DNA of 64,000 bases from Paucisalibacillus globulus (GCF_900184735.1 NZ_LT855395.1:248001-312000), one strand, 5' to 3'; positions 16,533 to 26,342 are shown, counted from the stretch's first letter. The notes: a model not told the origin generated them from the sequence alone. Numbers and translations: made by a program.

Positions 16533-17714
16533 TCAAATGAAAAGGTAATGCATAACCTCACCTAACACTACTCCGATGATTACGATTAACCATGCAGGGG
16601 TTTTCCAGAAATACATGAGTGCAAATAAGATAGCAGCTAATGAAAAGCTAGCGGCATTTGTAATAGAGCTTGTGAATACAGGATCATAGAATGCAGCAAG
16701 TAATAATCCTACTACTGCGGCGTTCACTCCAGTTAATATCCCTTGAAAGCTTTTGTATTTACGAAGTTCACTTAAAAATGGTAGTGCACCAACAATTAAT
16801 AAGAAAGATGGTAAGAACATGGCGATTGTTGCAATGACCCCGCCTAGCAAGCCACTGATCATGGTTCCCAAATAACTGGCAAAAGTAAATAAAGGTCCAG
16901 GTACTGCTTGTGCCATCCCATATCCTGCTAAAAACTCACTACTTGTCAGAAGACCATTTGGTACTACTTCTTGTTCTAATAGTGGTAAAACTACGTGTCC
17001 GCCACCAAACACGATGGAACCAACACGGAAGAATGTATCAAATATGCTAACGTATGGATTATTTACTACCTGAGCCATAATTGGTAAACCAATTAGTAAT
17101 ACTACTAATATGGATAAAGAAATTACACCTTGTGTCTTCGTTATGGATACGGAAAAAGTCTTCACCTTTGACTCTGCATCCTTTGAAAACATAAAGTAAC
17201 CTAAGATTGCAGCACCGATAATAACCGAGATTTGAACAATTGCGGATGGAAATAAGAGCAATATTAACATCGCGATCACCGCTATTGCTATTCTAGGCTT
17301 ATCTGGGGTTAATTTTTTCCCCATTCCGAGGACCGCATGGAGGACAACTGCAACGGCTACTATTTTCAAGCTAGTAATCCATGTCGCATCTCCAAGTGAG
17401 AAACTTTGAAAAGCTAGTGCAAATAAAATTAACACCAGTACAGACGGCATGGTGAAGCCAAGCCAAGAAACTACACCACCAAAGAAGCCGCCACGTAGCA
17501 TTCCTATTGCTATCCCTACCTGACTACTAGCGGGTCCGGGTAAGAATTGACATAGGGCAATAATATCGGCATAGGTTTTATCATCTAGCCATTTTCGCTT
17601 ATCAATATACTCATTTTTAAAGTATCCAAGATGAGCGACAGGACCTCCAAAAGAAGTAAGTCCAAGCTTTAAGGATGTTCCTAAAATCTCTAATAAGGAA
17701 TTCTTCTGTTTCAT
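16533..17714 (-). CDS. chrA: Chromate transporter (ChrA, long two-domain form)
   Basis: 393-residue membrane protein of the CHR family, with two homologous halves in one chain. The first half has the FGGPVAHLGYFKNEYI and LCQFLPGPASSQVGIAIG signatures; the second repeats them as FGGGHVVLPLLEQEVVP and GYGMAQAVPGPLFTFASYLG. About ten membrane segments. The family exports chromate driven by the membrane potential, though many members have untested substrates. The frame can be read from a TTG at 17726, but GGAGG falls 6 bases before ATG 17714. It is likely in a unit with the OsmC gene downstream. Confidence 0.92.
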   Translation of the reverse strand: MKQKNSLLEILGTSLKLGLTSFGGPVAHLGYFKNEYIDKRKWLDDKTYADIIALCQFLPGPASSQVGIAIGMLRGGFFGGVVSWLGFTMPSVLVLILFALAFQSFSLGDATWITSLKIVAVAVVLHAVLGMGKKLTPDKPRIAIAVIAMLILLLFPSAIVQISVIIGAAILGYFMFSKDAESKVKTFSVSITKTQGVISLSILVVLLIGLPIMAQVVNNPYVSIFDTFFRVGSIVFGGGHVVLPLLEQEVVPNGLLTSSEFLAGYGMAQAVPGPLFTFASYLGTMISGLLGGVIATIAMFLPSFLLIVGALPFLSELRKYKSFQGILTGVNAAVVGLLLAAFYDPVFTSSITNAASFSLAAILFALMYFWKTPAWLIVIIGVVLGEVMHYLFI

Positions 17715-17898
17715 ATGTACCTCCAAAAATAATTGCTTTTTCTAAGTTAACATATAATGCCGCAGATAGCTTTAAAATTTACACAAAATTTACAATAGGA
17801 AATCCACTAGTTGTAGGTTGAAACTTTTCGGCCAAATAATCCGTATAAATAACTATCAGTCCCAATCTTTAACAGAAAGTCTAAGAAGGAGATTAACC

Positions 17899-18864
17899 AT
17901 GAAAAATAATATCGAACAGTATGTTCAAGCCTATCAAGACTTGCAACACCATATGAAATGGAAAGTGACGGACAAACGAATATTAATGACGATTGCCTCT
18001 ATCTATGTCTTAAATCAAAAACCATTACAGGTAGAGCGGTTATTAGACTTAAGTGATACTATCAAACAAAAAGCAAGTCTATTTTCCTCTTTACGTTCAA
18101 ATACTAGGTTTACTACTGCTGCTATGTTAGATGTGAAGTTCGAAAATCCAGAGGCTAATATACAAAAGCTGATGGACATATATGACTTATTTCGAGAAGT
18201 TAAATTTGGAAGTGGAACGTTTACCTACATTGCAGCAAGCATACTATTAGCAAGCGATGCAGAAGAACCAATGGAAACGGTAAATAAAGCAAAGGTAATT
18301 TATGACGGGATGAAGAAAGAGCATGCATTTCTAACGTCCAGTAATGACTATCCATTAGCTACTCTTCTTGCCATTGAAGACCAACCGGACATTATCTATC
18401 ACATTGAACGTTTCTACGAAGAGTTAGCGAAGAATGGGTTCCGAAAGGGTAATGATTTACAATTCCTTAGTCATATCCTAGCACTTGGTACTGATGTAGA
18501 AACTAACGTACTAATTAACCGGGCCATGTATATTAAGGATTCCTTTCAGCATACACCATTTAAGGTAAAGTCCTTGTATTATCCAATCATTGGAATGCTT
18601 GCCTTACTCCCACAAAATGAGTATTCCATTGATCAAATTGTTTCTATGTATGAAGAACTGATACAACAAAAAGAGTTCAAATGGCAAAAGGACATGAACG
18701 TTATGATAGCAGCAAGTATTTTCGTGAATGAAAAGATAGGAAACTCACAACTCGCCGAAGCAAGTCTAAGTACTATTTTAGAAGCAATACTTCAAGCACA
18801 ACAAGCAGTCATGATTGCAACGATTGCTGCTGCAACTGCAAGCAGTTCAAATAATGGGAATTAA
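17899..18864 (+). CDS. DUF4003 family protein
   Basis: 321 residues, soluble and mostly helical; the family has no assigned function and occurs in Bacilli. Recognised by the pattern KQKASLFSSLRSNTRFTTAA around residue 63, KFGSGTFTYIAASILLASD around 110 and the C-terminal alanine-rich end QAVMIATIAAATASSSNNG. The frame can be read from 17818, but AAGGAG 7 bases before ATG 17899 fixes the start. Single gene, divergent from chrA. The alanine-rich tail may contact a membrane or partner; that is a guess. Confidence 0.8.
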   Translation: MKNNIEQYVQAYQDLQHHMKWKVTDKRILMTIASIYVLNQKPLQVERLLDLSDTIKQKASLFSSLRSNTRFTTAAMLDVKFENPEANIQKLMDIYDLFREVKFGSGTFTYIAASILLASDAEEPMETVNKAKVIYDGMKKEHAFLTSSNDYPLATLLAIEDQPDIIYHIERFYEELAKNGFRKGNDLQFLSHILALGTDVETNVLINRAMYIKDSFQHTPFKVKSLYYPIIGMLALLPQNEYSIDQIVSMYEELIQQKEFKWQKDMNVMIAASIFVNEKIGNSQLAEASLSTILEAILQAQQAVMIATIAAATASSSNNGN

Positions 18865-18876
18865 AATAATCATGCT

Positions 18877-18912
18877 GGGCCAAGAATGAACTTTACTATT
18901 CGTTCTTGGCCC
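18877..18912 (+). terminator. Hairpin downstream of the DUF4003 gene
   Basis: Strong stem GGGCCAAGAA / TTCTTGGCCC extended by further pairs, but without a clear T run on either strand; it may act as a barrier between convergent transcripts. Confidence 0.5.
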
Positions 18913-18931
18913 TACATATTGTCTTTAACAG

Positions 18932-19297
18932 CTATTTCCCCTCCAACAACATCTTCTTCAAAATTACTGCTTGGTTATTCACTTCATCCTTAGCACCATA
19001 TAGAAGTGTAATGCGACCTTTATTTTCAGCAACTAGATCCATTAATTGTTCCAGTGCTTCCTTTTGTTTTCCTTGACTGAGTTCCGCTTCATATCGGGTT
19101 TTAAACTCTTCAAAGTCACCTTGATCGTGATGATACCATTTTCTTAATTCATTTGTTGGTGCTACTTCTTTTAACCAGTAATCTAGCTTTGCTTTTTCTT
19201 TAGAAATCCCTCTTGGCCATAGACGGTCGACCAAAATACGAATCCCGTCTTCTTCACTGTATGGATCATATACCCGCTTACATTGAACGTTCTCCAT
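18932..19297 (-). CDS. DUF488 family protein (YeaO-like)
   Basis: 121 residues. The family signature is plain: VYDPYSEEDGIRILVDRLWPRG near the N-terminus (seen as two adjoining motifs), LDYWLKEVAPTNELRKWYHH in the middle and ITLLYGAKDEVNNQAVIL near the end. The function of DUF488 proteins is not established. AAGGAGG precedes the ATG. It lies about 50 bp downstream of the pgcA-terminator side and is convergent with the DUF4003 gene. Confidence 0.88.
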   Translation of the reverse strand: MENVQCKRVYDPYSEEDGIRILVDRLWPRGISKEKAKLDYWLKEVAPTNELRKWYHHDQGDFEEFKTRYEAELSQGKQKEALEQLMDLVAENKGRITLLYGAKDEVNNQAVILKKMLLEGK

Positions 19298-19314
19298 TAA
19301 GATTAACCTCCTTA

Positions 19315-19347
19315 TAAAAAAATCACCCTCTTCACGAGGGCGATTCT
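19315..19347 (-). terminator. Intrinsic terminator of pgcA
   Basis: Minus-strand AATCGCCCTC / GAGGGTGATT with a 5-base loop followed by seven T; it directly follows the pgcA stop and separates it from the DUF488 gene. Confidence 0.9.
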
Positions 19348-21081
19348 CTAGGCAATGATGTCATTCATTACAGAATTCATTTTTTCTTTAAGTGCTGCGA
19401 GTGTTGCTTCACTTTCTGATAGGCTAGTGCCACATGTACCATAGTAGCATTTAATTTTTGGTTCTGTTCCGGATGGTCTTAAGCAAACCCAGTTATTGTC
19501 TTCCAGTACGAATTTTAATACATTTTCTTCTGGAAGTTCAATTTTCTCTGTTTCTCCGGTCGCTACGATTTTTCTCTCACTAGTTACGTAATCCTCAACT
19601 AGTTCTACTTTATATCCAGCAATCTCTTCGAATGGGTTTTCACGAATGGTGTTCATAATTAGAGCAATCTTTTCAGAACCTTCCATTCCTTTCAAGGTTA
19701 AAGAAGACATTCCTTCACGGTAGTAGCCATGTTTTTGATAAAGTAATTCTAAAGCATCTAGCAAGGTTTTTCCTTGTTTTTTCCAATAATAAGCCATTTC
19801 ACTAGCCATCACTGCAGCCTGTACGGCATCCTTATCACGGGCAAAGCTACTAATTAAGTAACCATAGCTTTCCTCATATCCAAATAGGAATGCTTCGCCA
19901 GTCGAATCAAACTCATGGATTTTTTCAGCAATGTATTTAAATCCTGTTAGGGTGTTAATTGTTTTAACCCCATAAGAAGCCGCAATTGCTTGTCCTAACT
20001 CAGATGTAACAATTGTTTTTAATACTCGTGAATTCGATAATAGTACTTTATTGGTATGGGTTAAAATATAATCAATTAGTAGAGCACCAAGTTGATTTCC
20101 TGTTAATACAGTGTAATCACCTGCATTATTTTTCACTGCGACACCTAGTCTATCGGCATCGGGATCCGTTCCTAAGAGAATATCTGCATCTCTCTTTTTA
20201 CCAAGCTCGATTGCCATGGTGAAGGCTTGATGCTCTTCTGGATTCGGGGATTCCACAGTTGAGAACTCTGGATCAGGAATAGCTTGTTCTTTCACCACCG
20301 AAACTTGGCTAAAGTTTAGTTGTTTTAGCCCTTTGGTTAATAGGTCATGTGCTGTACCGTGTAATGGTGTGAAAACAATCTGCAAATCCTTGTCTTGTTT
20401 ATATTCCTCTTCATTTAACTTTGTGATTTGGCTTAATTTTTCTAAGTAAGCATGATCAACCTCTTCGCCAACCCAATGTAATAATTGCTTTTCTTCTAGT
20501 TCTTTTTGTTCCAGAACGGGAATTTCCAACTCATTCTCAATGTTACTGATTGCTTCAATAATTTTATTTGCCTCATCTGGAACCATTTGCCCGCCATCTT
20601 CGTTATATACTTTAAACCCATTATATTCTGGAGGGTTATGACTGGCAGTGATCATTGCTCCTCCTGCTGTGCCTAGATAACGAACAGCAAATGATAGTAC
20701 CGGTGTAGGCCTTAATGATTCAAACACATATGTCCTTATTCCAAAAGCCCCAAGTGTTTTAGCCGTTTCTACCGCAAACTCTCGTGACATATATCTTGAA
20801 TCGTATGCTACAACAACTCCACGGTCTTTCACATTAACTGCGTGTTTTAACAGATAAGTTGCTAATCCATATACTGCTTTTCTAATCGTATAGATATTCA
20901 TACGATTGGTACCCACTCCAAGTACACCGCGCATTCCACCGGTACCAAATGTTAATTCTTTATAAAAGGCATCTTCTAGTGCTTTATTATCAGATTGTAG
21001 TGTGTTTAATTCTTGTTTTAATTCAGAATCTAATCCCTCAAATGTATTCCATTTGTCATAGATTGACTTCCAATTAGCCAT
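19348..21081 (-). CDS. pgcA: Phospho-sugar mutase, alpha-phosphoglucomutase PgcA
   Basis: Interconverts glucose 6-phosphate and glucose 1-phosphate for UDP-glucose, glycolipid and teichoic acid synthesis. 577 residues, close to the 581 of B. subtilis PgcA. Order of motifs: the phosphoserine loop TASHNPPEYNGFK (around 140), the Mg-binding loop DPDADRLGV (around 300), the sugar-binding GYEESYGYL (around 400) and the phosphate-binding RPSGTEPKIKCYYG near the C-terminus. The frame can be read from 21135, but TTGGAGGAC 6 bases before ATG 21081 fixes the start. Single gene with its own terminator. Confidence 0.94.
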   Translation of the reverse strand: MANWKSIYDKWNTFEGLDSELKQELNTLQSDNKALEDAFYKELTFGTGGMRGVLGVGTNRMNIYTIRKAVYGLATYLLKHAVNVKDRGVVVAYDSRYMSREFAVETAKTLGAFGIRTYVFESLRPTPVLSFAVRYLGTAGGAMITASHNPPEYNGFKVYNEDGGQMVPDEANKIIEAISNIENELEIPVLEQKELEEKQLLHWVGEEVDHAYLEKLSQITKLNEEEYKQDKDLQIVFTPLHGTAHDLLTKGLKQLNFSQVSVVKEQAIPDPEFSTVESPNPEEHQAFTMAIELGKKRDADILLGTDPDADRLGVAVKNNAGDYTVLTGNQLGALLIDYILTHTNKVLLSNSRVLKTIVTSELGQAIAASYGVKTINTLTGFKYIAEKIHEFDSTGEAFLFGYEESYGYLISSFARDKDAVQAAVMASEMAYYWKKQGKTLLDALELLYQKHGYYREGMSSLTLKGMEGSEKIALIMNTIRENPFEEIAGYKVELVEDYVTSERKIVATGETEKIELPEENVLKFVLEDNNWVCLRPSGTEPKIKCYYGTCGTSLSESEATLAALKEKMNSVMNDIIA

Positions 21082-21267
21082 TATGTAGTCCTCCAACATG
21101 TGTTTATGTGCAAATTTTAACATAAAATATGACAATAATCTAATGGACTATGATATCCGTTTAATCTCTTGCTATTTGGGTAAGAATCTATATAGAGTAT
21201 TTTGTTTTTCACAAGTGCGAAATTGCGTAAAATAATATATGATAACCTTAATAAAGAAGAAAGTGTG

Positions 21268-22356
21268 ATGAACTTGTCGAATAAACGTTGGTTTCAAGTT
21301 TTAGTAGGGTTTATTTTAGTTTTTCTATTAATCTATTTAATCTACATAACTCGTTTTATTTTTGACCCATTATTTAAGTATGTTGGTGCGGTTGCTTTTC
21401 CATTTATTGCAGCTGGACTACTATTCTATCTAACTAAACCCATTCTCAAACTATTAATGAAATATAAAGTTCCAAAACTAGTCGCCATTCTACTTGTATT
21501 TATATTAATTATTGTGGTTGGCTATGTGTTTACCATTTTCGTTATCCCTATTGCTCAGGATCAATATACGAGGTTTATTAACAATATTCCAAGTATGATT
21601 AAAGGAGCAGAGGATGTAATCGATTATATCCAAGATAATCAAAAGATTATTCCGGATGAGGTTTATAACACGATCGATAATATTATGGCCAATCTACAGA
21701 CCTATTTTGAAGGGTTTATGACGTTCTTGCTAGGTTTTATTACACAAGTTATTGGTTTTGTATTCTCTTTAGTACTAGTGCCTTTCTTCTTGTTCTTTAT
21801 GTTCAAAGATGGGGATAAGTTCATCCCTTTTGTTACACAAATTTTCGAACCAAAGAAAGCTAGCAATCTACGTAATCTGTTACGCAAAATCGACCATACC
21901 TTATCTGCCTATATCCAAGGGCAACTACTCGTTAGTTTAAGTATTGGTATTATGCTGTTTATTGGTTACTTAATCATTGATTTAAATTATGCATTAGCCC
22001 TAGCCTTATTCGGAATGATGATGTGTATTGTACCATTTATTGGACCTTTTATTGCCGTTATTCCAGCAGTCATCGTTGGTGTATTCCAAGATCCAATGAA
22101 CGTCGTTTGGATCGCACTGATCATGATCATCGCACAACAAATCGAAGGAAACTTTATCTCACCGAATATTATGGGGCATGTACTACGAATCCACCCATTA
22201 ACCATTATTACCATCATTCTAGCTGCAGGAAGTATTGCAGGATTTATTGGAATTCTATTCGCCGTCCCATTCTACGCAGTGGTAAAAACTATCATTGTAC
22301 ATTTCTGGGAAACCTACCAAGATACGCGGAAGAATAAGGAAGATGCATTGATATAG
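21268..22356 (+). CDS. AI-2E family transporter (YdbI-like)
   Basis: 362-residue membrane protein with seven or eight helices: an N-terminal pair, a pair around 65-95, an amphipathic loop (about 100-165, FINNIPSMIKGAEDVIDYIQ), then the conserved C-terminal bundle with the AYIQGQLLVSLSIGIMLFIGY motif and QIEGNFISPNIMGHVLRIHP. Members include sodium/proton antiporters and peptide or signal exporters, so the substrate is open. The frame starts from a TTG at 21202, but the ATG at 21268 follows an AAGAAAG site and gives the usual family N-terminus. Ends in a strong terminator directly before phased array B. Confidence 0.85.
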   Translation: MNLSNKRWFQVLVGFILVFLLIYLIYITRFIFDPLFKYVGAVAFPFIAAGLLFYLTKPILKLLMKYKVPKLVAILLVFILIIVVGYVFTIFVIPIAQDQYTRFINNIPSMIKGAEDVIDYIQDNQKIIPDEVYNTIDNIMANLQTYFEGFMTFLLGFITQVIGFVFSLVLVPFFLFFMFKDGDKFIPFVTQIFEPKKASNLRNLLRKIDHTLSAYIQGQLLVSLSIGIMLFIGYLIIDLNYALALALFGMMMCIVPFIGPFIAVIPAVIVGVFQDPMNVVWIALIMIIAQQIEGNFISPNIMGHVLRIHPLTIITIILAAGSIAGFIGILFAVPFYAVVKTIIVHFWETYQDTRKNKEDALI

Positions 22357-22359
22357 TAT

Positions 22360-22389
22360 AGCAACAGCCTGGTGCTGTTGCTTTTTTTG
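22360..22389 (+). terminator. Intrinsic terminator of the AI-2E-type gene
   Basis: Perfect AGCAACAGC / GCTGTTGCT with a 5-base loop and seven T. Confidence 0.9.
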
Positions 22390-22415
22390 TTTGTGGAGGG
22401 ATGTTCGCGGGGATT

Positions 22416-22921
22416 GAGCATATGCTTCTTGGGCACGGGCGCGATGTTCGTGGGGATTGGGCACATCCTTCTCACATTTGGGAGCATGGTCGCGGGGATT
22501 GGGCACATCCTTCTTATACTTGGGAGCATGGCAGCGTGATTCGGGAACATCCTTCTTATACTTGGGAGCATGGTCGCGGGGATTGGGCACATCCTTCTTA
22601 TACTTGGGAGCATGGTCGCGGGGATTGGGCACATCCTTCTCATACTTGGGAGCATGTCCGCGAAGAACGGGCGCAGCCTCCTCATACTTGGGAGCATGGT
22701 CGCGAAGAACGGGCGCATCCTCCTCAGACTTGGGAGCATGTCCGCGGGAATCGGGCACATACTCCTCATACTTGGGAGCATGCACATGGGGATCGGGCAC
22801 ATACTCCTCATACTCGGGAGCATGGTCGCGAAGAACGGGCGCATCCTCCTCAAACTTGGAAGCATGTTCGCAGGAATTGGACACATGTTCTGCAGACTTG
22901 GGAGCAACTTCGCGGGATCGA
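22416..22921 (+). repeat. Phased tandem array B: 21-bp register
   Basis: About 24 registers. After one 22-bp step near the left end (22416, 22437, 22459), the motif GGGAGCAT alternates with GGGCACAT or GGGCGCAT at exactly 21-bp steps from 22459 through 22900 (22 consecutive positions without slip). The 13 bases after each motif change along the array in blocks. It starts about 27 bp after the terminator of the plus-strand transporter and ends before the stop of the minus-strand GNAT gene. The flanks are related inverted sequences (CTTTTTTTGTTTG on the left; its reverse complement form near 22930-22945 on the right). Long open frames in at least four frames here are artefacts of the 42-bp higher-order unit. 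Confidence 0.93.
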
Positions 22922-22986
22922 CCACACTCCAAACAAAAAAGAACATGCCACTCCCCTCAAAGGTTAGAGTTACATGTCCTTTCCCA

Positions 22987-23835
22987 TTACTCAAACAAAC
23001 AGTCAACCGAATCTCCAACTACATAGTAACCTATCTTTTTATATATACTATTGGAGGTTGGATTGGAGAGATCGGTATATAAACTACAAAATGTTGCTCC
23101 TTCATTTAGTAGTATCTGAGATAGAGCTGCAACAACGCTTGTTGCATAGCCTTTTCGCTTATGTTCATCAGGGGTAAATACTGCATTAACGGTAGCACCG
23201 TTTCTAGTTCTTCTGGAATTATTCGCCATGGAAACTAGTTCGCCCTCTGTTTCCCAAAAGTAGATAGATCCTTTTTGGATATAGGACCTTGCCATACTAT
23301 CTGCTTGTGTTTTCGCTATTTCCATATTTGCTTGTTCTCCAAAAAGTCGCAACCAGTCCCGAACTAGAGATACATGTTCCTCTTGGCCTTGAATAAGCTT
23401 CCCCTTTGGATCTGGTGTTACTTTTACTTCATCTAACTGATAGATTAATTGTTTCATATGTGTTTGTTCACTTTTACCGGTTAAATCTTTCCATAAGCCA
23501 ACAAATTCGTCTACTAACTCGGAGGAACCGATTACTCCTGGTACTGGGTATTTATGTTGAAATAGAAACTGTACTACAGCCTGTATCGCATGTTCATGTT
23601 GGTTATTTACTGTTGGTAGTATCCATTTGTTTGGAGGGGTTTGCATAAAAGCATATATAGGCTCTCCGTTTTCTTCCACTATCCCTAGTCGAATGCCATC
23701 AGTAAATACACCAATATTATTCTTTCCCCGCTCTAATAATCCTAGCATTAAATTATTATTAGTTTCTTGCTGGAGTAGTAAATCTTCTACTCTTTCAAGA
23801 TACCGTTTAATCGATGTTTCCAAGAATACCTTCAT
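22987..23835 (-). CDS. GNAT family N-acetyltransferase
   Basis: 282 residues: a less conserved N-terminal domain (1-150) and a C-terminal GNAT domain (about 160-280). The acetyl-CoA loop is EHKRKGYATSVVAAL, preceded by the strand GATVNAVFTP; the C-terminal LYTDLSNPTSNSIYKKIGY is the usual beta-bulge and helix. The acceptor is unknown. The frame can be read from 23871, but AAGGGGGAA lies 7 bases before ATG 23835. Convergent with the AI-2E-type gene across array B. Confidence 0.88.
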   Translation of the reverse strand: MKVFLETSIKRYLERVEDLLLQQETNNNLMLGLLERGKNNIGVFTDGIRLGIVEENGEPIYAFMQTPPNKWILPTVNNQHEHAIQAVVQFLFQHKYPVPGVIGSSELVDEFVGLWKDLTGKSEQTHMKQLIYQLDEVKVTPDPKGKLIQGQEEHVSLVRDWLRLFGEQANMEIAKTQADSMARSYIQKGSIYFWETEGELVSMANNSRRTRNGATVNAVFTPDEHKRKGYATSVVAALSQILLNEGATFCSLYTDLSNPTSNSIYKKIGYYVVGDSVDCLFE

Positions 23836-23962
23836 TGCAAATTCCCCCTTTATGTAGATGTCTAGCTCCAAGCGTCTTCCTATAATAATTGAATCTATTT
23901 TACACCAATCAGTTGTTTTGTAAAGGGGTTCCCGTTAAACTTAAGTAAGAGGAGTGATATTC

Positions 23963-24142
23963 ATGACAAAGAAGGAACTTGAAAATAAGCTTGATGAATT
24001 AAAATCAGATTATGTTCGTATACAAAGTGACTTAGATAAATTAGTTTATGTCAGGGGAAGAGCATCTTCAGCTGAGGAGCAGCTTATTCGCTTAGAAGGA
24101 GAAATTGCTGAGGTTCGTAAACAATTAAAAGAATTCGAATAA
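23963..24142 (+). CDS. Small coiled-coil protein (SE1832 family-like)
   Basis: 59 residues, highly charged, almost wholly coiled coil: MTKKELENKLDELKSDYVR and then EEQLIRLEGEIAEVRKQLKE with heptad leucines. This looks like the small conserved SE1832-type proteins of Firmicutes, whose role is unknown. GAGGAG lies 8 bases before ATG 23963; three upstream residues of the open frame lack a site. It has its own strong terminator, which supports a real gene. Confidence 0.7.
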   Translation: MTKKELENKLDELKSDYVRIQSDLDKLVYVRGRASSAEEQLIRLEGEIAEVRKQLKEFE

Positions 24143-24177
24143 GAGCGTACGACCATTACGGTTCGTACGCTCTTTCT
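24141..24177. terminator. Terminator of the small coiled-coil gene
   Basis: GAGCGTACGA / TCGTACGCTC with a 10-base loop; T-rich on the plus strand. A second hairpin, GTACAGGG / CCCTGTAC at 24184-24203, follows without a T run and may serve the antiporter gene on the minus strand. Confidence 0.82.
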
Positions 24178-24208
24178 TAATAAGTACAGGGCTCACCCTG
24201 TACGCTGC

Positions 24209-26047
24209 TTATTCTACTTCACCATTTCCTAATCTTGCTTGAATCTTAGCTTTTTCTTTATTTCTTGGCATTAAACTTACAATTGTATCGCCTGTGCTTG
24301 GTACCGTACGCATTTCCTCTGAATAATACTTAATTTGACCAGATGGCTTAATTAAGTATAGGAATACCGTTTCTTCGTCCTTCTCATCTAAATACTGACG
24401 ATACGTGTATTGATCGGTAATCGTTGTACGCCTGAAGACAAAGCCATTCTCAATCTTCTCTTTTAAATCTTCTAAGTTAACTTCCTTCTTGAAGAGGATT
24501 CTTCCGCCAACTTTAGAAACAATGTCTCCTGTCTTATAGACGGAATCAAAATGACTTACTTTAAAGACATTTGTACGGCCATATTCCGGCATAAATGTCG
24601 TACAAACTAGTGAATTATATGCTTTACTATCAGTTGCTGCTATCAAGTATTCATATGGAATAGTATCCAAATGATATTCTGTTTGCTCAGAAAGGATCTC
24701 CTCATGATAGAAAGGAACTCCCGCTTCTCTTGCAACTTTTAATCTTTCCCATGAACTATCCACGATTATTATTGGCACATTAGATTTAGCCAGTGACTTT
24801 GCCAGTTCAACCGTGAAGGTATTACTACCCACAATCAGTGTTCCTGGTCTACCTTCCATTGAAAGATTTAATTTCTTAGCAAGCCATCCAATAGAGAAAC
24901 CATGTGCTAATACCGTGAAGAACACAAGTCCAAAGGTTAAGGTTGTAAGAATATTAGCATCCTCATACCCTGCTTCTAATAAAATAGTTGCAAAGTAACT
25001 AGATACCGTAAGTGCAACAATACCTCTTGGCGCAATCCATCCTACTAACAATTTCTCATTAAATGTTAGTCCCGTTCCAAATGTTGAAAGGAAGATAGAT
25101 AGTGGACGAACAAGGAACATCATTAACAATACATACCCGATAATATTAGGGCTAAAGATTTCTAAAAGAGTTTCAATTTGTAATGATGCTGTCAGCATAA
25201 TAAAGATTGCAGAAATTAACAGAATAGAGATATTCTCTTTAAAGTGACGCATATCTGCTACGGAGGAAATGCCCATATTAGCAAGTGTGATCCCCATCGC
25301 GGTTACAGATAGTAGCCCTGTTTCATGCATAATTTCATCAGCTACAGTGAAACAGAAGATAACTACCGTAAACACTGCAGGAGATTTTAGAAATTCTGGG
25401 ATATGACCTCTTTCAAAGACGAAGCCAATACCCTTCCCACAAAACCAACCAAATATCGCAGCGAATATGGAAGCTGCAAAGAACATCATTAATGCTGTTC
25501 CATCTGGATCTGTAGCAGTTAGATAAGCTATGATTTCAAAAGCGAATACTGCTAGAAGTGCCCCAATTGGGTCAACAACAATTCCTTCCCATTTCAGTAT
25601 CTTTGCAGGTCTAGGCTTTAATTTTGACTGGCGAAGTAGTGGCATAATAACAGTCGGACCGGTCACAATAAATAATCCACCAATAACAAACGCTACTGGC
25701 CAAGACAAACCCGCAATATAATGTGCTGTTAATGAACCGAGAATCCATGCTATAAATGCACCCACTGTAGAAATTCTAAAAACGGGTTTACCTAAACCTC
25801 GAAGTTCTTTAAAACTTAAATTCAAACTACCTTCAAATAAAATAATTGCTACTGCAACAGAAATAATCGGACTATATAAACTGCCAAAATCTTCTTGTGG
25901 ATTGATAATTCCCAAGAATGGACCAATGACTAAACCAGTTACGGCCATGACAACAATAGCCGGCATACTATAACGCCATGCAACCCACTGTGATCCAATT
26001 CCAAGTAAGAAGATTAACATAATCTCAAGTAATAAAGAAGATACCAT
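24209..26047 (-). CDS. CPA1-type cation:proton antiporter with C-terminal RCK domain
   Basis: 612 residues. The N-terminal 390 form about 12 membrane helices of the sodium/proton exchanger fold: MPAIVVMAVTGLVIGPFLG, VVDPIGALLAVFAFE (the discontinuous helix region) and VGWIAPRGIVALTVSSYFA are the conserved segments. From about 400 a TrkA-N type Rossmann domain (GTLIVGSNTFTVELAKSLA, IIIVDSSWERLKVAREAGV) and from about 530 a TrkA-C like domain follow, so ligand or nucleotide gating is likely. Expected to exchange K+ or Na+ for H+ in pH or salt homeostasis; ion choice cannot be told from sequence. AGGGGGC precedes the ATG. Confidence 0.86.
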   Translation of the reverse strand: MVSSLLLEIMLIFLLGIGSQWVAWRYSMPAIVVMAVTGLVIGPFLGIINPQEDFGSLYSPIISVAVAIILFEGSLNLSFKELRGLGKPVFRISTVGAFIAWILGSLTAHYIAGLSWPVAFVIGGLFIVTGPTVIMPLLRQSKLKPRPAKILKWEGIVVDPIGALLAVFAFEIIAYLTATDPDGTALMMFFAASIFAAIFGWFCGKGIGFVFERGHIPEFLKSPAVFTVVIFCFTVADEIMHETGLLSVTAMGITLANMGISSVADMRHFKENISILLISAIFIMLTASLQIETLLEIFSPNIIGYVLLMMFLVRPLSIFLSTFGTGLTFNEKLLVGWIAPRGIVALTVSSYFATILLEAGYEDANILTTLTFGLVFFTVLAHGFSIGWLAKKLNLSMEGRPGTLIVGSNTFTVELAKSLAKSNVPIIIVDSSWERLKVAREAGVPFYHEEILSEQTEYHLDTIPYEYLIAATDSKAYNSLVCTTFMPEYGRTNVFKVSHFDSVYKTGDIVSKVGGRILFKKEVNLEDLKEKIENGFVFRRTTITDQYTYRQYLDEKDEETVFLYLIKPSGQIKYYSEEMRTVPSTGDTIVSLMPRNKEKAKIQARLGNGEVE

Positions 26048-26342
26048 TACATGCCCCCTATTATAAAATAAAATATATGGTCATTCTAATTGTCCATTTA
26101 AAAAAAGTAAACTAATTGCTCCTTAAAAATTAATACGTTTTATTAACAAAATGAACTTAGTGTTACTATTATCCTCTTTTTATGAATTATTTAATTATGT
26201 CGCAAAAGAGATTTTATACTTTTCATTTTTTATTACTAAATTGTTAGCTTTTCATATCAGGGATAGGGTATATTTGCTAATTTTATCAACTCGTTTCTCA
26301 CTAAAATATATGGTAGGATATACAGGTGAGAGGAGTAATGTC

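Noticed and set aside
22416-22921. CRISPR array
   Set aside because: The constant part is only 8 bp, the step is 21 bp and the filler is itself repetitive; there are no cas genes in the window.
22255-23082. Up to five long open frames in array B on both strands
   Set aside because: Same repeat artefact; they overlap each other and two of them run through the end of the transporter gene or its terminator.
26151-26342. 64-residue hydrophobic N-terminal extension of recQ
   Set aside because: Not part of the RecQ family, no ribosome site, while GAGAGGAG precedes ATG 26343.
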